Positions 33,576-45,435 of a stretch of DNA of 64,000 bases are shown here, piece by piece. The notes under the pieces were generated by a model. It saw only the letters and a program-made list of their open reading frames with translations, ran no database searches and had not been told where the DNA came from. Position 1 is the first letter of the stretch. Every line of letters begins with the position of its first letter. Source of the DNA: Tipula vernalis (Eukaryota; Arthropoda; Insecta; Diptera; Tipulidae). The stretch lies in contig OY282560.1 in the NCBI GenBank assembly GCA_958295665.1, positions 86,032,311 to 86,096,310 on the forward strand, given 5' to 3'. A program made the position numbers and the translations under genes.

Positions 33576-35299
33576 TCAACTCCGAACGTAATCTCTCAAA
33601 TATGCGGGTGGTCTAGAAATTCGACCTGTTTTAGTGATATACGCGCAATTTTGATTATTATACGTTACTGTGCTGTCAACATCCCTAGGAGACACTGGTT
33701 GTAAAGAACGACGACCACCTTCACTGCTGTCACCAAACCCATCTTCCCGTACATGACCAGTGTCCGATGTGTTGTATTTGAAATTAGGCTCATTTTTCGA
33801 ATTTCTCAAATATAATGAGTTTCAACGTAAGATTCTATTTTCTTCGTTTCTTAATATGTATTATCGTGGACTAGGATGTTTTTCTACGATCTTGGCTGGT
33901 CTCCAAGTTTTTCCATACCTATATATATTACATTTTGTTCCGTTTGAAATGGTTGTCTAACTTTTGATGTTTTGTCATGATACAACTTGGTTTTTGCTTG
34001 ATTATCATGCAATTTGTATTTAATTTCTGTCAACACTTTTAGAATCAACAACCCATTTTTGACCGGAACTTTTATTCTGGTCATTCGGCTCATAGCAATT
34101 TGTGCTGGCGATGCACCCAGATTCGCCACAGGATGGTTCTTGTTTGCAAGCAAAGCATATTCAATATCTTTATCGTCTTCCACAGCTTCTTTGATCAAAT
34201 TTGTTGCAATTTGTACTGCCTTTTCACTCTGACCATTTGATCTTGCATATGTTGGACTTGAAGTTTTAAACTCAACGTTCCATTCTTTGCTGAACTTTAA
34301 ACATTCCTTTGAATTAAATAGGATATTATCCGCAATAACTGTCTTTGGTATGCCATGAATTGCAAAGATTATTTTCAAATTTTTTATTATTTCACATGCT
34401 TGTTTATTCTTCAGTGTTAATACTTCTATCCACTTCGAGAAATAATCGACTGCCACCAAATAATCACGACCACCAACATATAAAATGTCACACCCCACAA
34501 TCTCAAATGGATACTATGCCACCTCTTGAGGAATCAGAGGCTCTTTTGTGTTTGATGGTAACCATTTTTCGCATATCCGACACTTGCTGATAAAATTTTC
34601 AATATCGGTATCGATACCGGGCCAATAAAGAATGCCTCTAGCTCTTTGCTTACACTTTGTCATTCCGATATGGCTTTCGTGAAGTTTATCTAACATTTCT
34701 CCGATTAGAGTTCGTGGAACTATCACACGATTTCCCAAAAATATAAGCATCAACATAAATATCATCTCTGAACTTAAAATAATGTTTTACTATCTCGGGC
34801 ACTCTTTTCTTATCGGAAGGCCATCCTTCTTGATACATTTTTGTTAGATGTGATAAAACAGGATCACAAATAGTTTCTCTTCTGAATTGTTCCTTCCTTG
34901 GTTCACTTAAAGCGACGGAATGTACAACTTCTGAATATTCCTTAAATTCATCTGCAGGTTCGTCACAAAGATATGACCTCGAAAGATGATCTGCGATATG
35001 TAACTCTTTGCCAGGAACATATTTAACTTCTAAGTCATAAATCAACAGTTTTATTTTCATTCGTCTTAATCGAGAGCAATTAACTTTATGAATTTCATTC
35101 TTCATAACTCGTACAAGAGGCTTGTAATCTGTGTTAAGTTCAATATGTCTACCGTAAATATAATGATGATATTTCACACACGCGTAAACAATAGCCAACA
35201 TCTCTTTTTCTACCTGTGCATAGTTGACTTCTATGTCGGTGAGACTACGAGATGGATATGCAACAGGACACTTATTTTGCAGTAACACACAACCTATAC
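33576..35299 (-). pseudogene. Old gypsy pol: RNase H C-part and integrase
   Basis: RNase H piece: CPVAYPSRSLTDIEVNYAQV, VKYVPGKELHIADHLSRS. Integrase: zinc finger HESHIGMTKCKQRAR...CRICEKW, core VGCDILYVGGRDYLVAVDYF with TVIADN at the second Asp, SNGQSEKAVQ at the Glu, and a C-terminal RISRPPAYLRDYV. Separate frames at 35288-34686, 34765-34514, 34498-33884 and 33809-33576 show frameshifts and a stop. The layout is that of K02A2.6-like gypsy polyproteins. Confidence 0.8.
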
Positions 35300-35509
35300 C
35301 TGGGGCCCTATTATGAAATTTTCGATAGCGTTTTTTTTCGATAATCTCGCAAGTTTCGATGACATCGAAAATATCTATTATGAAATAATCGATATCGAAA
35401 TCACTTCAATTTGAATGTGAGATTATAGAGATATGTATTTACTTGGCATATATGTATTCATATGTATACATAAGACATTTACTTGGCAGATATGTAAATA
35501 TAAGACATT

Positions 35510-36300
35510 TGTTTGGAACTTGGCCATTTCTTATCCGATTTTGATGAAATTCAGCATGCACGATGGAAATGGGATTCTAAAATGATTTTTAGAGGAAGTT
35601 CTGGTATATGGCCAATTAGGAGGAAACTTGGCCATTTCTTATCCGATATTGATGAAATTCAGAATGCACGATAGAAATGGGATTCTAAAATGATTTTTAG
35701 ATAAATTCTGGAATATGGCCAATTAGGAAGGAACTTGGCCATTTCTTATCCGATTTTGGTGAAATTCAGCACGCACGATGGAAATGGGATTCTAAAATGA
35801 TTTTTAGATAAAGTTCTGGGATATGGTCACTTAGGAGGGAACTTGGCCATTTTTTATCCGATATTAATGAAATTAAGCATGCAATATGAAAATGGGATTC
35901 TTACATGATTTTTAGAGGAAGTTCTGGTATATGGCCAATTACTAGGAAACTTGGCCTTTTCTTATCCGCTATTGATGAAATTCAGAATGCACGATGGAAA
36001 TGAGATTCTAAAATGATTTTTAGAGAAAATTCTGGAATATGGCCAATTAGGAAGGAACTTAGTAATTTCTTATCCGATATTGATGAAATTCAGCATGCAC
36101 GATTGAAATAGAATTCTAAAATGACTTTTAGATGAAATTTTGGAATATGGCCAATTAGTAAGGAACTTGGCTATTCCTTAATCGGTTTTAGTGAAATTTG
36201 ACACTTGCGATTGAAATGGGATTCTAACATGCTTTTTGGATGAAGTTCTGGAATATGGCCAAGTATGATGGAACTTGCCTATTCCTTAAACGATTAAGAT
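35510..36300 (+). repeat. Minisatellite arm 1, about 112-bp unit
   Basis: About seven direct copies of a unit containing AACTTGGCCATTTCTTATCC and TATGGCCAATTAGGA, spaced about 112 bp apart. Confidence 0.85.
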
Positions 36301-37725
36301 ATGTGCGTTGGAAATGATATACAAAAATGGTTATTCGATGTATTCAATGACTTTTTTATAAATCATTTAAGAATCCCATTTTCAACGCACATGTCGAATT
36401 TCATAATAATCGGTTGGGAAATATGCAAGTTTCGTCATACTTGGAACTATTACAGAACTTCAAACAAAAATCATTTGAGAAACCCATTTGCAACGCAAAT
36501 GTATAATTTAATCATAATCGGTTGAGAACTAGGCAAGTTCGATCATACTTGGTGAAATTCCAGAACTTCATCTACAAATCGTTTTAGAATCCCATTTGCA
36601 ACGCACATGTCAAATTACATCATATTTGGTTGAGATCTAGGCAAGTTCCATTATACTTGGCCATATTCCAGAACTGCATCCAAAAAACATTTTAGAATCC
36701 CATTTGCTTCGTACATGCTGAATTTCATCAATATCGGATAAGAAATGGCCAAGTTCCTTGCTAATTGGCCATATTCCAGAACTTTATCTAAAAATCATTT
36801 TAGAATCTCATTTCTATAGTAGTGCATGCTGAATTTCACCAAAATCGGATAAGAAATGGCCAAGTTCCTTCCTAATTGGCCATATTCCAGAACTTTATCT
36901 AAAAATCATTTAAGAATCCCATTTCTATCGTGCTTGCTGAATTTCACCGAAATCGGATAAGAAATGGCCAAGTTCCTTCCTAATTGGCCATATTCCAGAA
37001 CTTTACCTAAAAATCATTTTATAATCCCATTTCTATCCTGCATGTTGAATTTCACCAAAATCAGATAAGAAATGGCCAAGTTTCTTCCTAATGGGCATAT
37101 TGCAGAACTTCCTCTAAAAATCATTTTAGAATCCCATTTCCATCGTGTATGCTGAATTTCACCAAAATCGGATAAGAAATGGCCAAGTTCCTTCCTAATT
37201 GGCCATATTCCAGAACTTCATCTAAAAATCATTTTAGAATCCCATTTCCATCGTGTATGCTGAATTTCACCAAAATCGGATAAGAAATGGCCAAGTTCCT
37301 TCCTAATTGGCCATATTCCAGAACTTCATCTAAAAATCATTTTAGAATCCCATTTCCATGGTGCATGCTGAATTTTACCAATATCGGATAAGGAATGGCC
37401 AAGTTCCTTCCTAATTGGCCATTTTCCAGAACTTTATCTAAAAATCATTTTAGAATTTCATTTCCATCGTGTAGGCTGAATTTCACTAAAATCGGATAAG
37501 AAATGGCCAAGTTCCTTCCTAATTGGCCTTATTCCAGAACTTTATCTAAAAATCATTTTAGAATCCCATTTCCATCGTGCATGCTGAATTTCACCAATAT
37601 CGGATAAGGAATGGCCAAGTTCCTTCCTAATTGGCCATTTTCCAGAACTTTATCTAAAAATCATTTTAGAATCCCATTTCTATAGTGCGTGCTGAATTTC
37701 ACCAAAATCGGATAAGAAATAAAGG
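36301..37725 (-). repeat. Minisatellite arm 2, same unit in inverse orientation
   Basis: About twelve copies of the same unit as 35510-36300, now as its reverse complement (GGATAAGAAATGGCCAAGTT). The orientation flips once near 36300-36380, so the whole 2.2 kb can fold into a long imperfect hairpin. Confidence 0.85.
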
Positions 37726-37754
37726 CAGATCTCAGTATACTCTGGCAAATCATC

Positions 37755-38433
37755 ATGAGTAGACTCACGCTTGAAGAACGCTACGAAATTATTAAAATTT
37801 ACTTTGAAAATCAGTCGTCGATTCTCGCAACTAGACTACTTCGTGATTTGTATGGCGCACATAATCGTTCATCTGACCAAGCTATCCGTCGAACTGTGGA
37901 TAGATTTCATACCACATACTCTCTAGAGGATGCAATAACATCAACACGTCGAAGCAATGTGCGTACTGAAGAGAATATCGCCGCTGTAAACGAAAGTGTG
38001 GAAGAAGATCCAAATTTAGCGATTCGTCGTCATTCGCAGGAATTAGGGCTCTGTCCGTCCACTACAAATATGGATGACATTAATCCGAACGAGATTTGGT
38101 TTCAACAGTATGGCGCTACATGTCATACGGCGACCGCAACCATCGACTTATTAAAATCAAAATTTGGCGATACGTGAAATGGACCTGTCAATTGGCCTCC
38201 AAGCTCTCGATTATTTCCTGTGGGGCTACGTGAAGTCACTGGTTTATGTTGATAAACCAGCAACAATTGACGCCTTGGAGGCCAGCATTGTTCGTGTTAT
38301 TCGTGACATACGGCCAGCAGTGCCCGAAAAAGTGGCCCAAAATTGGACGTGCAGAATGCCTTTTCGTCAAGAACAGCCGCGGTGCCCATATGCCCGAAAT
38401 CATTTTCAAATATTAATGCCATGTACATATTGA
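37755..38433 (+). pseudogene. Internally deleted DUF4817/mariner-like transposase
   Basis: The first frame (37755-38177) begins MSRLTLEERYEIIKIYFEN, a DUF4817 helix-turn-helix, continues through RRTVDRFHTTYSLED and a linker, then jumps without loss of frame from HSQELGLCPSTT to NMDDINPNEIWFQQYGATCH, the segment around the second catalytic Asp, with Y in place of D. The catalytic core between is deleted. The second frame (38164-38433) carries the C-terminal LDYFLWGYVKSLVYV block after a frameshift. The first Asp is missing, so it cannot be active. Confidence 0.75.
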
Positions 38434-38961
38434 TCTTTCGAATAAAAAAAAATGTTCATTACAATTTAATTTTTTGTGTTATTTTTTACAATTTCAAGTT
38501 CTATCGGGCTTAAAAAAACACTCTTTAGAATCCCAAGAAAATTTTAATAAAAAAAATCATAAATGCTCAGTTCAACACCCCATTACAATGGACAACCTTT
38601 TTGGTCCCATCGATGTCCGTTGTAGAGAGGTTTCTCTGTAATATAATATTAATATAACACAAATATAATATTAATATAAAATAAAAATTTATTTGCAACT
38701 CACATTTTTGAAAAAAATATTTTTATTTATTAAATATTGCAATTTAATTCTATTAAACTACCTTAATGAAATAAGATGGTCGTCACCTCAAGAGCAGTCG
38801 AAAATTTTCGATATTATCGAAAAAAAAATACTATCGAAAAATTTCGTGATAGCTCATTTTCGATAATATCGAAACAAAAACGAAATCGAAAAATTTCGTA
38901 ATAGCTCATTTTCGATACTATCGAAAAAAAAGCTATCGAAAATTTTATAATAGGGCCCCTG

Positions 38962-40543
38962 ATTTCGAAGCATCTGTTTGTATCACCACTTTCTGATTCG
39001 CATCAAAAGGCTTCAATATTGGAGCTTCACATATTTTGTTTTTCAAAATTAGAACCGCCTTACTTTGAGCATCCATCCACTGAAATTCCGTGTCATTGCA
39101 TAATAATCTTCTTAATGGTTCAGATGCTTCAGCCATATTTGGTATAAAACTTCTCAAATAGTTTGCCATACCCAAGAAGCGTTGCAACTCTTTTTTATTA
39201 ATCGAATTGCCCATGTCCGTGATCGCTTTTATTCTCTCGGGATCTGGGCTTACACCATCTTCGCTGAAAATATGATCCAAGAATTTCACACGGTTAAACT
39301 TAAACTGCAGCTTGTTTAAGTTAAATTTGATCTTCAAATTTTTTGCCCTTTCCAGAAATTTTCTTAAATTATGGTCGTGTTCCAATTCATTTCTACCTGT
39401 AATTAGCAGATCGTCTATATAAATATACATTCAAATCACCAAAACTTTTTTCATTTAATCTCTGAAAAACCTCAGGGGCATTGTTCAACCCAAATGGCAA
39501 CCTCCTGAACTTGTAACAACCAAAAGGTGTGCTAAATGCACATATACTAGACGATTCTGCCGATAACTTAACTTGATAAAAGCCGTCCTTTAAATAAAAA
39601 ACAGTGAAATATTTTACACCTGTCAATTTTATCATAAGATCATCTAACACAGCTATCAAATAATATTCTCTTTTTACGGCCTGATTCAGCTTTAGGGGAT
39701 CTAAACATAATCTTAAAGTGCCGTTCGGTTTCTCTACGACAACAAGATTACTGACCCAGTCTGTTGCTACGTCAAGTGATTCTATAATACCTAAACTTTC
39801 TAATTGTGATAATTTCTCCTTCGGGTTTTCTCGTATTTAATTCGTCTGGAAATTCACCAAGACCTTCGAAAATTTCTCTATTTTCATTAATGAACTCATC
39901 TCTTTCTATTTCGACACTCTTGAACTAGTTTTATGATTCCTAATTTCCTGCAACACTCAAGACGTAGGATCGGTGTTGAATCTGGACCAACCAGTATAAA
40001 TTCCTCAGTGAAATCATTTTGCTCAAATTTTATTTTTAAATTGACCGTACCGAATGTTGGAATAATCGTCCCACCGTATACCTCCAAGATGCTTCTGTCT
40101 CTTTTAACACAGTTATTTGAATTTATCTTTTCGAACATTGACATAGGTAAGAGATTTACGTCAGAATCCGAATCTATCTTAAATCTACAAATGCTATTAT
40201 TAATTAACAATTTTTTATACCAGCCGTGTCTAGTCACGTCACTGATTTTATGCACTACATCGATGCAATAACTGTATGTGCCCTCATTCTCGGCTTCAAT
40301 TACGTCATGCACTTTCTTAGCTCGACAACATCTCGCAAAATGATGCATACACAAAATTATTGCACCGCTTTCTAAATGCAGGACATCTCCCTTTCTCGTG
40401 CCATTGGTTGCATTTACTATACAAATTTTTCGATCGACTGTTTTATCGACATTATTATCTGCACAATTATTTTCATTATTTCTATGCATTGCAAACTTAT
40501 TTGAGTTCTTATTAATAATTCTTATTACTATAATTTTTCTCAC
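38962..40543 (-). pseudogene. Old gypsy pol: protease, reverse transcriptase and RNase H N-part
   Basis: Protease region (40543-39896): CRFKIDSDSDVNLLP where the active site is normally DTG, so the catalytic triplet is lost. A broken stretch follows at 39890-39660. RT: YKFRRLPFGLNNAPEVFQRL, then YIDDLLITG at about 39430, then KELQRFLGMANYLRSFIP. RNase H begins KVVIQTDASKS and is cut at 38962 by the Harbinger-like insertion. Confidence 0.8.
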
Positions 40544-40734
40544 GATTATTATTCCTATTATATGGAGTATTTACCCCACTTTTTTTGAATCTGCTTCACC
40601 TGTTCTCTATTTCTGTCAGCTATTCTGCAAGTTTCTGATGTCTTCTCCAGATTAGGGTCCCCCAATTTTATCAGTGTTTCTTGAACTGATAGGTTTTGTA
40701 TTCCGAAAACAATTCTGTTCCGGATCGTTGTTTC

Positions 40735-41040
40735 TTATTGAGCTCCAAATTCGCAAGGTTTTGCTAATCGATGAACGTCCGTCAAGAAAGCATCAAATTT
40801 TTCACCTTCACCTTGCTTTCTATTATAGAAAAGATGTCTCTCGAATAAAATATTTTTCAACGGCGTGCAATACTTTTCAAAAGCATCAACTATGCAATCA
40901 ACATTTTCTTTTTTCTTGTCGTCTAGATCAAATGTTTCAAAAATATCGAGGGCTTCCTCTCCAACAACATTTAGCAGTATTGCGGCTTTAACATCGGATT
41001 CCTTTTTATCCAGTCGACTTGCCTTTAAATATATTTTCAC
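40735..41040 (-). pseudogene. Old gypsy gag fragment
   Basis: A 101-codon frame with AAILLNVVGEEALDIFETF and FERHLFYNRKQGEGEKFDAF, the capsid-like core of K02A2.6-type gypsy Gag. The zinc knuckle lies past the break (HHFARCCRAKKVHDV near 40330). The upstream start is lost after 41040. Confidence 0.7.
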
Positions 41041-41190
41041 TTAACTGTGAAACTTTCTCCAATTTTCGGCCATATTACCCGTTGTTTTTAACACACCCGG
41101 TAATTTCATCTCCATTTTGGTTTCACTGATTTACGTGTTATTTTGATTCCTTAATTATTTTTGTAATCCGTGAATTATCGTTTAACACAA

Positions 41191-41198
41191 CTGCGCCA
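41191..41198 (-). promoter_or_regulatory. Primer-binding site of the old gypsy
   Basis: Minus strand TGGCGCAG directly follows the LTR end GATGATACA, the usual position and start for a tRNA-complementary site. Confidence 0.6.
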
Positions 41199-41397
41199 TG
41201 TATCATCTTAGGTTATAATGATATTTAATAAAACATAAGATGATGTTAAATGTCTTTAATTATATATTTATTAACTCAATATTACACAAGCTAAAGAATG
41301 TGTTGTGCTGCTTCATCAGTCCACAAATTACATGTCACCAAAACAGTGCTATCAACATATCTCTATATCTATAAAGTATAGTTTACACTACACATCA
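41199..41397 (-). repeat. 5' LTR of the old gypsy (199 bp)
   Basis: On the minus strand it runs TGATGTGTAGTG...GATGATACA. Its first 40 bases recur at 33388-33427. It contains AATAAA-like sequences. Confidence 0.75.
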
Positions 41398-41399
41398 CA

Positions 41400-41524
41400 T
41401 TAATTCAACTTTCAACAGTCCCACTAGAATTTATATAATTTAAAATTTCACTTCATATACCATATTTTATCGGGCTCAACGGCTTCGTCAACACATCTGC
41501 AATCATATCATCTGTAGGTAAGTA
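41400..41524 (-). pseudogene. Ty1/copia RNase H C-terminus (copy B, piece 4)
   Basis: Minus strand reads YLPTDDMIADVLTKPLSPIKYG and a stop, the typical copia RNase H ending. The preceding part of the domain lies 17 kb away at 58662, with REKINDKRF just before the junction, so both belong to one element split by the insertion 41525-58661. Confidence 0.85.
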
Positions 41525-42790
41525 CACAGAGAGAAAAAATTGCTTTTATGAAACGAAACTTGCTTTATTTAATCATTTTGGTACAATGATTTTGAACCTA
41601 TCAACCCCATTTATTGAACTGAGAATTGGCTTGAATAGGACAATAAAATTTCGGTTTTCTTCGCTTAAGAAATAATTGTTAGATCGAAGAAAGGCTGGGT
41701 AGTATTAAATCTAGCTCTAGCAATTATTTTATTAAATTTAAGATTAAAACATTATAACAAAATAATTAAAACCAAGAAAACGGCCTGCTTGAGGTAATTA
41801 AATAAGTTTATTAATTTAATACGTCTCAACGTAAAATCAAGCTTATGAGTTTCTTAAACTAAGGAATGATTTTGCTTTAATGAAGAATTTGTTTTTTCAA
41901 TTTAAAAGAGTAATCGCTGTTTATGAAAACACAAAACAACAATTTAATAATTTTTTCGCTCGATTAAAGAAAGATAGTTCTTAATTTAATAAAATGATTT
42001 ATTAACTTTAGCAACAACTTTCTATATTGAATGCGAGTGAAACTTTTTCTTTTAGCAAGGGCCCTCTTCTTTTAAGCAATTGTTTGCTTTAATTAAGAAT
42101 TTTCATTAGGTAAAAGCGTGCTCGCTGGACAAATAATTAAAAATACCTTTTGTTATTTTACATTCATAAATAATAATTTATTTGGCTTTAATTAAAATTA
42201 CTAACTTAAATTAAAAAATATATTCATATATGATTATGGTTTACAGCTCAATAATTATCGTATAAACTCATAGATTAGTAAATAATACAATATAATTTTT
42301 AATAAAATATCATAATATTTTTATTTTTTTTGTTTAAGTTCCCTTGAGAATTCGAAGCGTTGGGTTTTGAATTAAAATTTAGAAAAAAATGTAAGCTAAG
42401 AAACCAACAAATTATTTTAATAAACATAGTTAAAATATGAATATATTTAATAAAATTTTAATGTTTTGTATTTAAAGTTTAATGTATTAATTTTAATTCA
42501 AATGTTTACTAAAATATGTAAATAATACAGCAAAAATACGACAAAATAATTATAAAACAAATAGTAATGCAAATATAATTTTTAAAATTTGAAATAACGC
42601 GAAACTTTAAGAAATAATTTGTTGATTATTAATAAAAAAAGGAAACTATTCGGTTTTTTCAATTTCCGAGAGTAAGCTTTTTAGTTCTGGAACCATCGAA
42701 TCTAAATTAATCTTGTAAAAATAAACTTGTAAGAAATTTCAAACTTTTTGGCATTCGTTTGGATATTTTGCATTTTGCATTATTTTATGC
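41525..42790. repeat. Left arm of the 17.1-kb insertion
   Basis: AT-rich non-coding DNA with dispersed short motifs such as CTTGCTTTATTTAAT, TTTGCTTTAAT and GCTTTAATTAAGAA in both orientations, the same kind as in the right arm (52430-52740, 58030-58661). Confidence 0.5.
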
Positions 42791-42793
42791 ATT

Positions 42794-43200
42794 TTAGGAA
42801 GCTATCAAATTTAAAATTAATGTTATCAAACACAATCGAATACTAGTAATGATTTCTGTCAGGTGTAACTGCTGAAGCGTAATACCGTAATTGAGATAAT
42901 GCTGCTTTTTATCTTCAATAATTTTTTGTAGTTCTATTATCGAGCCAACTTCTATAGCAAACGATTTGATAGAATTTTGAATTGAAGGTTTCCAAACAGT
43001 TGTTTTGAGCTTACCAGCAACTCTTGCCGATGGTTTGAGAATGTAATGAAGAAACTGGATCAACTGATAGTTTGTATAGTCTGTAAATAAAATTAAAACA
43101 TTGAATTTGTCACTAGTTGTTATTAAAATTGGATTTGTGTGATCAAAGAAAAGTAAATGAAAAAAAATACTCGGTTAAATAATTAAGTTACCTTGGTCTT
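42794..43200 (-). pseudogene. C-terminal exon(s) of the unfamiliar gene in the 17.1-kb insertion
   Basis: A minus-strand frame with QFLHYILKPSARVAG and TTVWKPSIQNSIKSFAIEV resembles the C-terminal WxPSIxxSxxxF block of an uncharacterised, TE-like protein family that I recall from aphids and hydra. A splice-like break lies near 43075. No ATG is needed because it is an internal exon. Function unknown. Confidence 0.4.
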
Positions 43201-43972
43201 TTGTCAAAAATTTCAATTCCTGAATTACAGTTTTGTTTTTGACTTTTTTAAATAAAACTGAAAGATTTTTTTTAATAAATGAATCCCACTTCTCAAATAA
43301 AGCAAATGTTGAGTCTGGGTGAATTATTTCAACACAATGTCAATCTGAAATTAAATATATTTTTACAGCAATAAGTGTCCAAATTGATAATTTTTTTTTT
43401 AGGTTGAAAAGCACTTATTGAAATATAATACGGTTATAAGTCAGGACAATTGTACTATCTTAATCTTTCGAATTTCAAATTTATACATACATACATACAT
43501 ACATACACGGAAAAAACACTTTAATAAGCACTGTTGTATTTTATGTACATTCGTTCTCATTTACATGAGAATATTTGCCCCCGTGCCAATTTATGAGAAC
43601 ATTTCATATGTAGCACAATAAAGGTTTTATAAAATTAATTGGTAATTGTCATCATTTATATTTCGAAGGTTCCTATTTCTATATGAATAGTTGTAAATCT
43701 AAACAATGGATTTCCAAATTAATATAAGAAACTGTATACAACATAGTTTAACAAATTTGCTTATTATATTCAATCGTATTTGAAAACATCGCAATAGCAC
43801 GGTTCATATTTTGTTCTGTCTGAAAATTTTATTTTTCATTTAATAAAAAGTTACTTTTCATTTAATATAAATTTATTAATTACAACAAGATTTAATAGTT
43901 AATAAGGCTTTGTTAATTGTGGTTTGTGTTCTACGTTAATTGAAATAGTGAGCTGGTACAGAAATCATCGTC

Positions 43973-44948
43973 ATGAAAATGTCGTCATGTAATATGTGCT
44001 CTACAAACATCACAAAGGAGAAATTCCCTGGCATAAATTGTGCCGGTCCATGCAAGAAATTATTTCACATCAGGTGTGCCCAGATTTCCGATGATCTCAT
44101 GCTACGCATTAAAAATCGCTCCGAAAGCTGGTTGTGTTTAAAGTGCCGTGATACCTCAAACCAGTCAATTATTGAGGGTGAGGATGATGTTTCCGATGCT
44201 AATATTGTTCTTCCAAGTTTATCTGATATCATGGTCCAGCTTAAATGCATGGATAGGAAACTTTCAGCTCTTGAAGCGTTGAAAGCCATGGTAACGTCAC
44301 TGGTATCTGAAAACAAAGAACTAAAAACCAGAGTTGACAAACTAGAATCACAACTACTAAGCAACACCACAAAACTAAATCTTCTTGAAGCTGAAAACGA
44401 TAAACCCAACCAACAGCAGAATGCTAGCAGCATAACAATAACAGGCCTTCCCATCAATCATGGCGATATTCGTGGTGTAATCATTAATACAATTAAGAAA
44501 CTTGGAGTGGAAATCAACACTGATGACATAGTATCAATTCAGGGAAAACAAAAATCAAATACAAATCTGGAACCAGGAAGTAAGAACAACATGTCAAAGC
44601 CAGTTTTAAAAAGTTATTGTTAAACTTAAAACTGTGGAACTAAAAAACAAAATATTGGCACAAACAAAAAAACACAAAACACTATCCTGTAAAGATCTTG
44701 ATGTTAGTTTGCCAGTGAACCACCCGATGCAACGTATATTTGTCATGCACTACTTGACACCGTTCCAAAGCAAGCTATATCATGAAGCTAAAAACATAAA
44801 ATTGAAGTACAATTACAAATTTTTATGGTGCAAAAATGGTCAAATTTACTTACGGAATTCCGAGGGATCAAATGCTCATCGAATACAATCATTTAGTGAT
44901 ATTTTTCGGGTTGCAAGTAGTCATCATCCAATTGAAAATGCTGATTAG
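43973..44948 (+). pseudogene. LINE ORF1: PHD-like finger plus coiled coil, one frameshift
   Basis: The first frame (43973-44623) has a PHD-like C4HC3 zinc finger (CNMCSTNITKEKF...CKKLFHIRCAQ...WLCLKC), a coiled coil (LVSENKELKTRVDKLESQLL) and the start of an RNA-binding fold (SITITGLPI). It ends early after an extra A in the run at about 44607-44613; the frame 44634-44948 continues with KNKILAQTKKHKTL and VNHPMQRIFVMHYLTPFQ, the baculovirus FP-like tail of such ORF1 proteins. One base separates it from an intact gene. It would be the nucleic-acid-binding partner of ORF2. Confidence 0.75.
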
Positions 44949-45435
44949 AATATCGTTATCGATTCTAAAATTAGGGAAAATGACAGTCAAGAAATCATCC
45001 TGGATTCTTATGCTTTTTAAATTGTTAAGTATAATAATTTATTTGCCTGTACAAGCTCAATTTTTATCTTTTATTGTGATTTTGTTCCATTTTATTTCGA
45101 TTCCACCACTTTTATTGTTTATTTACATTACTTTTACAGTTTCAATTTTGATTATTATTTTGTGTTTAGTTTCCGTAACGTTGGCACAATTGAATATTAA
45201 TGCATTGCATGTAAAGCACAATAGAAATTATTTTTTAGCGCTTTACTCGTTTTTTATTTTTTCTAAAACTATTTCTAATCTTTATGTCTATATTAAGTAT
45301 CCTATTATTAAACGTACTAATATACTATATTTAACAGGTTATTTTACGATTATTACTGAAATTTTAATTATTTTCGCTCTTTTTATCATTTTCATTGTAT
45401 GTAAAATATTATTGATTCGCATTCGTTATGAGTAG
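44836..45435 (+). other. Hydrophobic open frame between LINE ORF1 and ORF2
   Basis: A 199-codon frame overlaps the end of ORF1 and ends 8 bases inside ORF2 (ATGAGTAG). It predicts several transmembrane-like stretches (for example LLLFIYITFTVSILIIILCL). The DNA is very T-rich, which by itself produces hydrophobic codons, so this may be accidental. No homology is recognised. Confidence 0.25.

Larger units (their letters stand above)
35303..38958. mobile_element. PIF/Harbinger-like element with inverted minisatellite core (3656 bp)
   Basis: The ends are GGGCCCTATTATG and its inverse ATAATAGGGCCC, flanked by CTG on both sides (35300-35302 and 38959-38961). Removing it with one CTG restores the RNase H reading ASKSGIGCVLLQ of the surrounding gypsy. 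The subterminal regions are packed with TCGATA/TATCGA-type palindromes (35330-35420, 38810-38950). Terminus and CTG duplication match the element at 59140-61068, which carries Harbinger transposase sequence; this one carries none. Confidence 0.8.
33388..41397 (-). mobile_element. Old Ty3/gypsy element on the minus strand, split by a Harbinger-like insertion
   Basis: Minus-strand order: 5' LTR 41397-41199; primer-binding site; gag 41040-40735; protease; RT; RNase H, cut by the insertion 35303-38958; integrase; polypurine tract; truncated 3' LTR 33427-33388. The shared LTR segment CTCTATATCTATAAAG is visible at both ends. Many frames are broken, so it is inactive. Confidence 0.8.

Noticed and set aside
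35510..37725. Regularly spaced repeats resembling a CRISPR array
   Set aside because: The whole 112-bp unit is repeated without unique spacers, the orientation flips once, and the context is a eukaryotic transposon.
44065..44457. 130-codon minus-strand frame with Ser-rich composition
   Set aside because: Antisense to the LINE ORF1 coiled coil.
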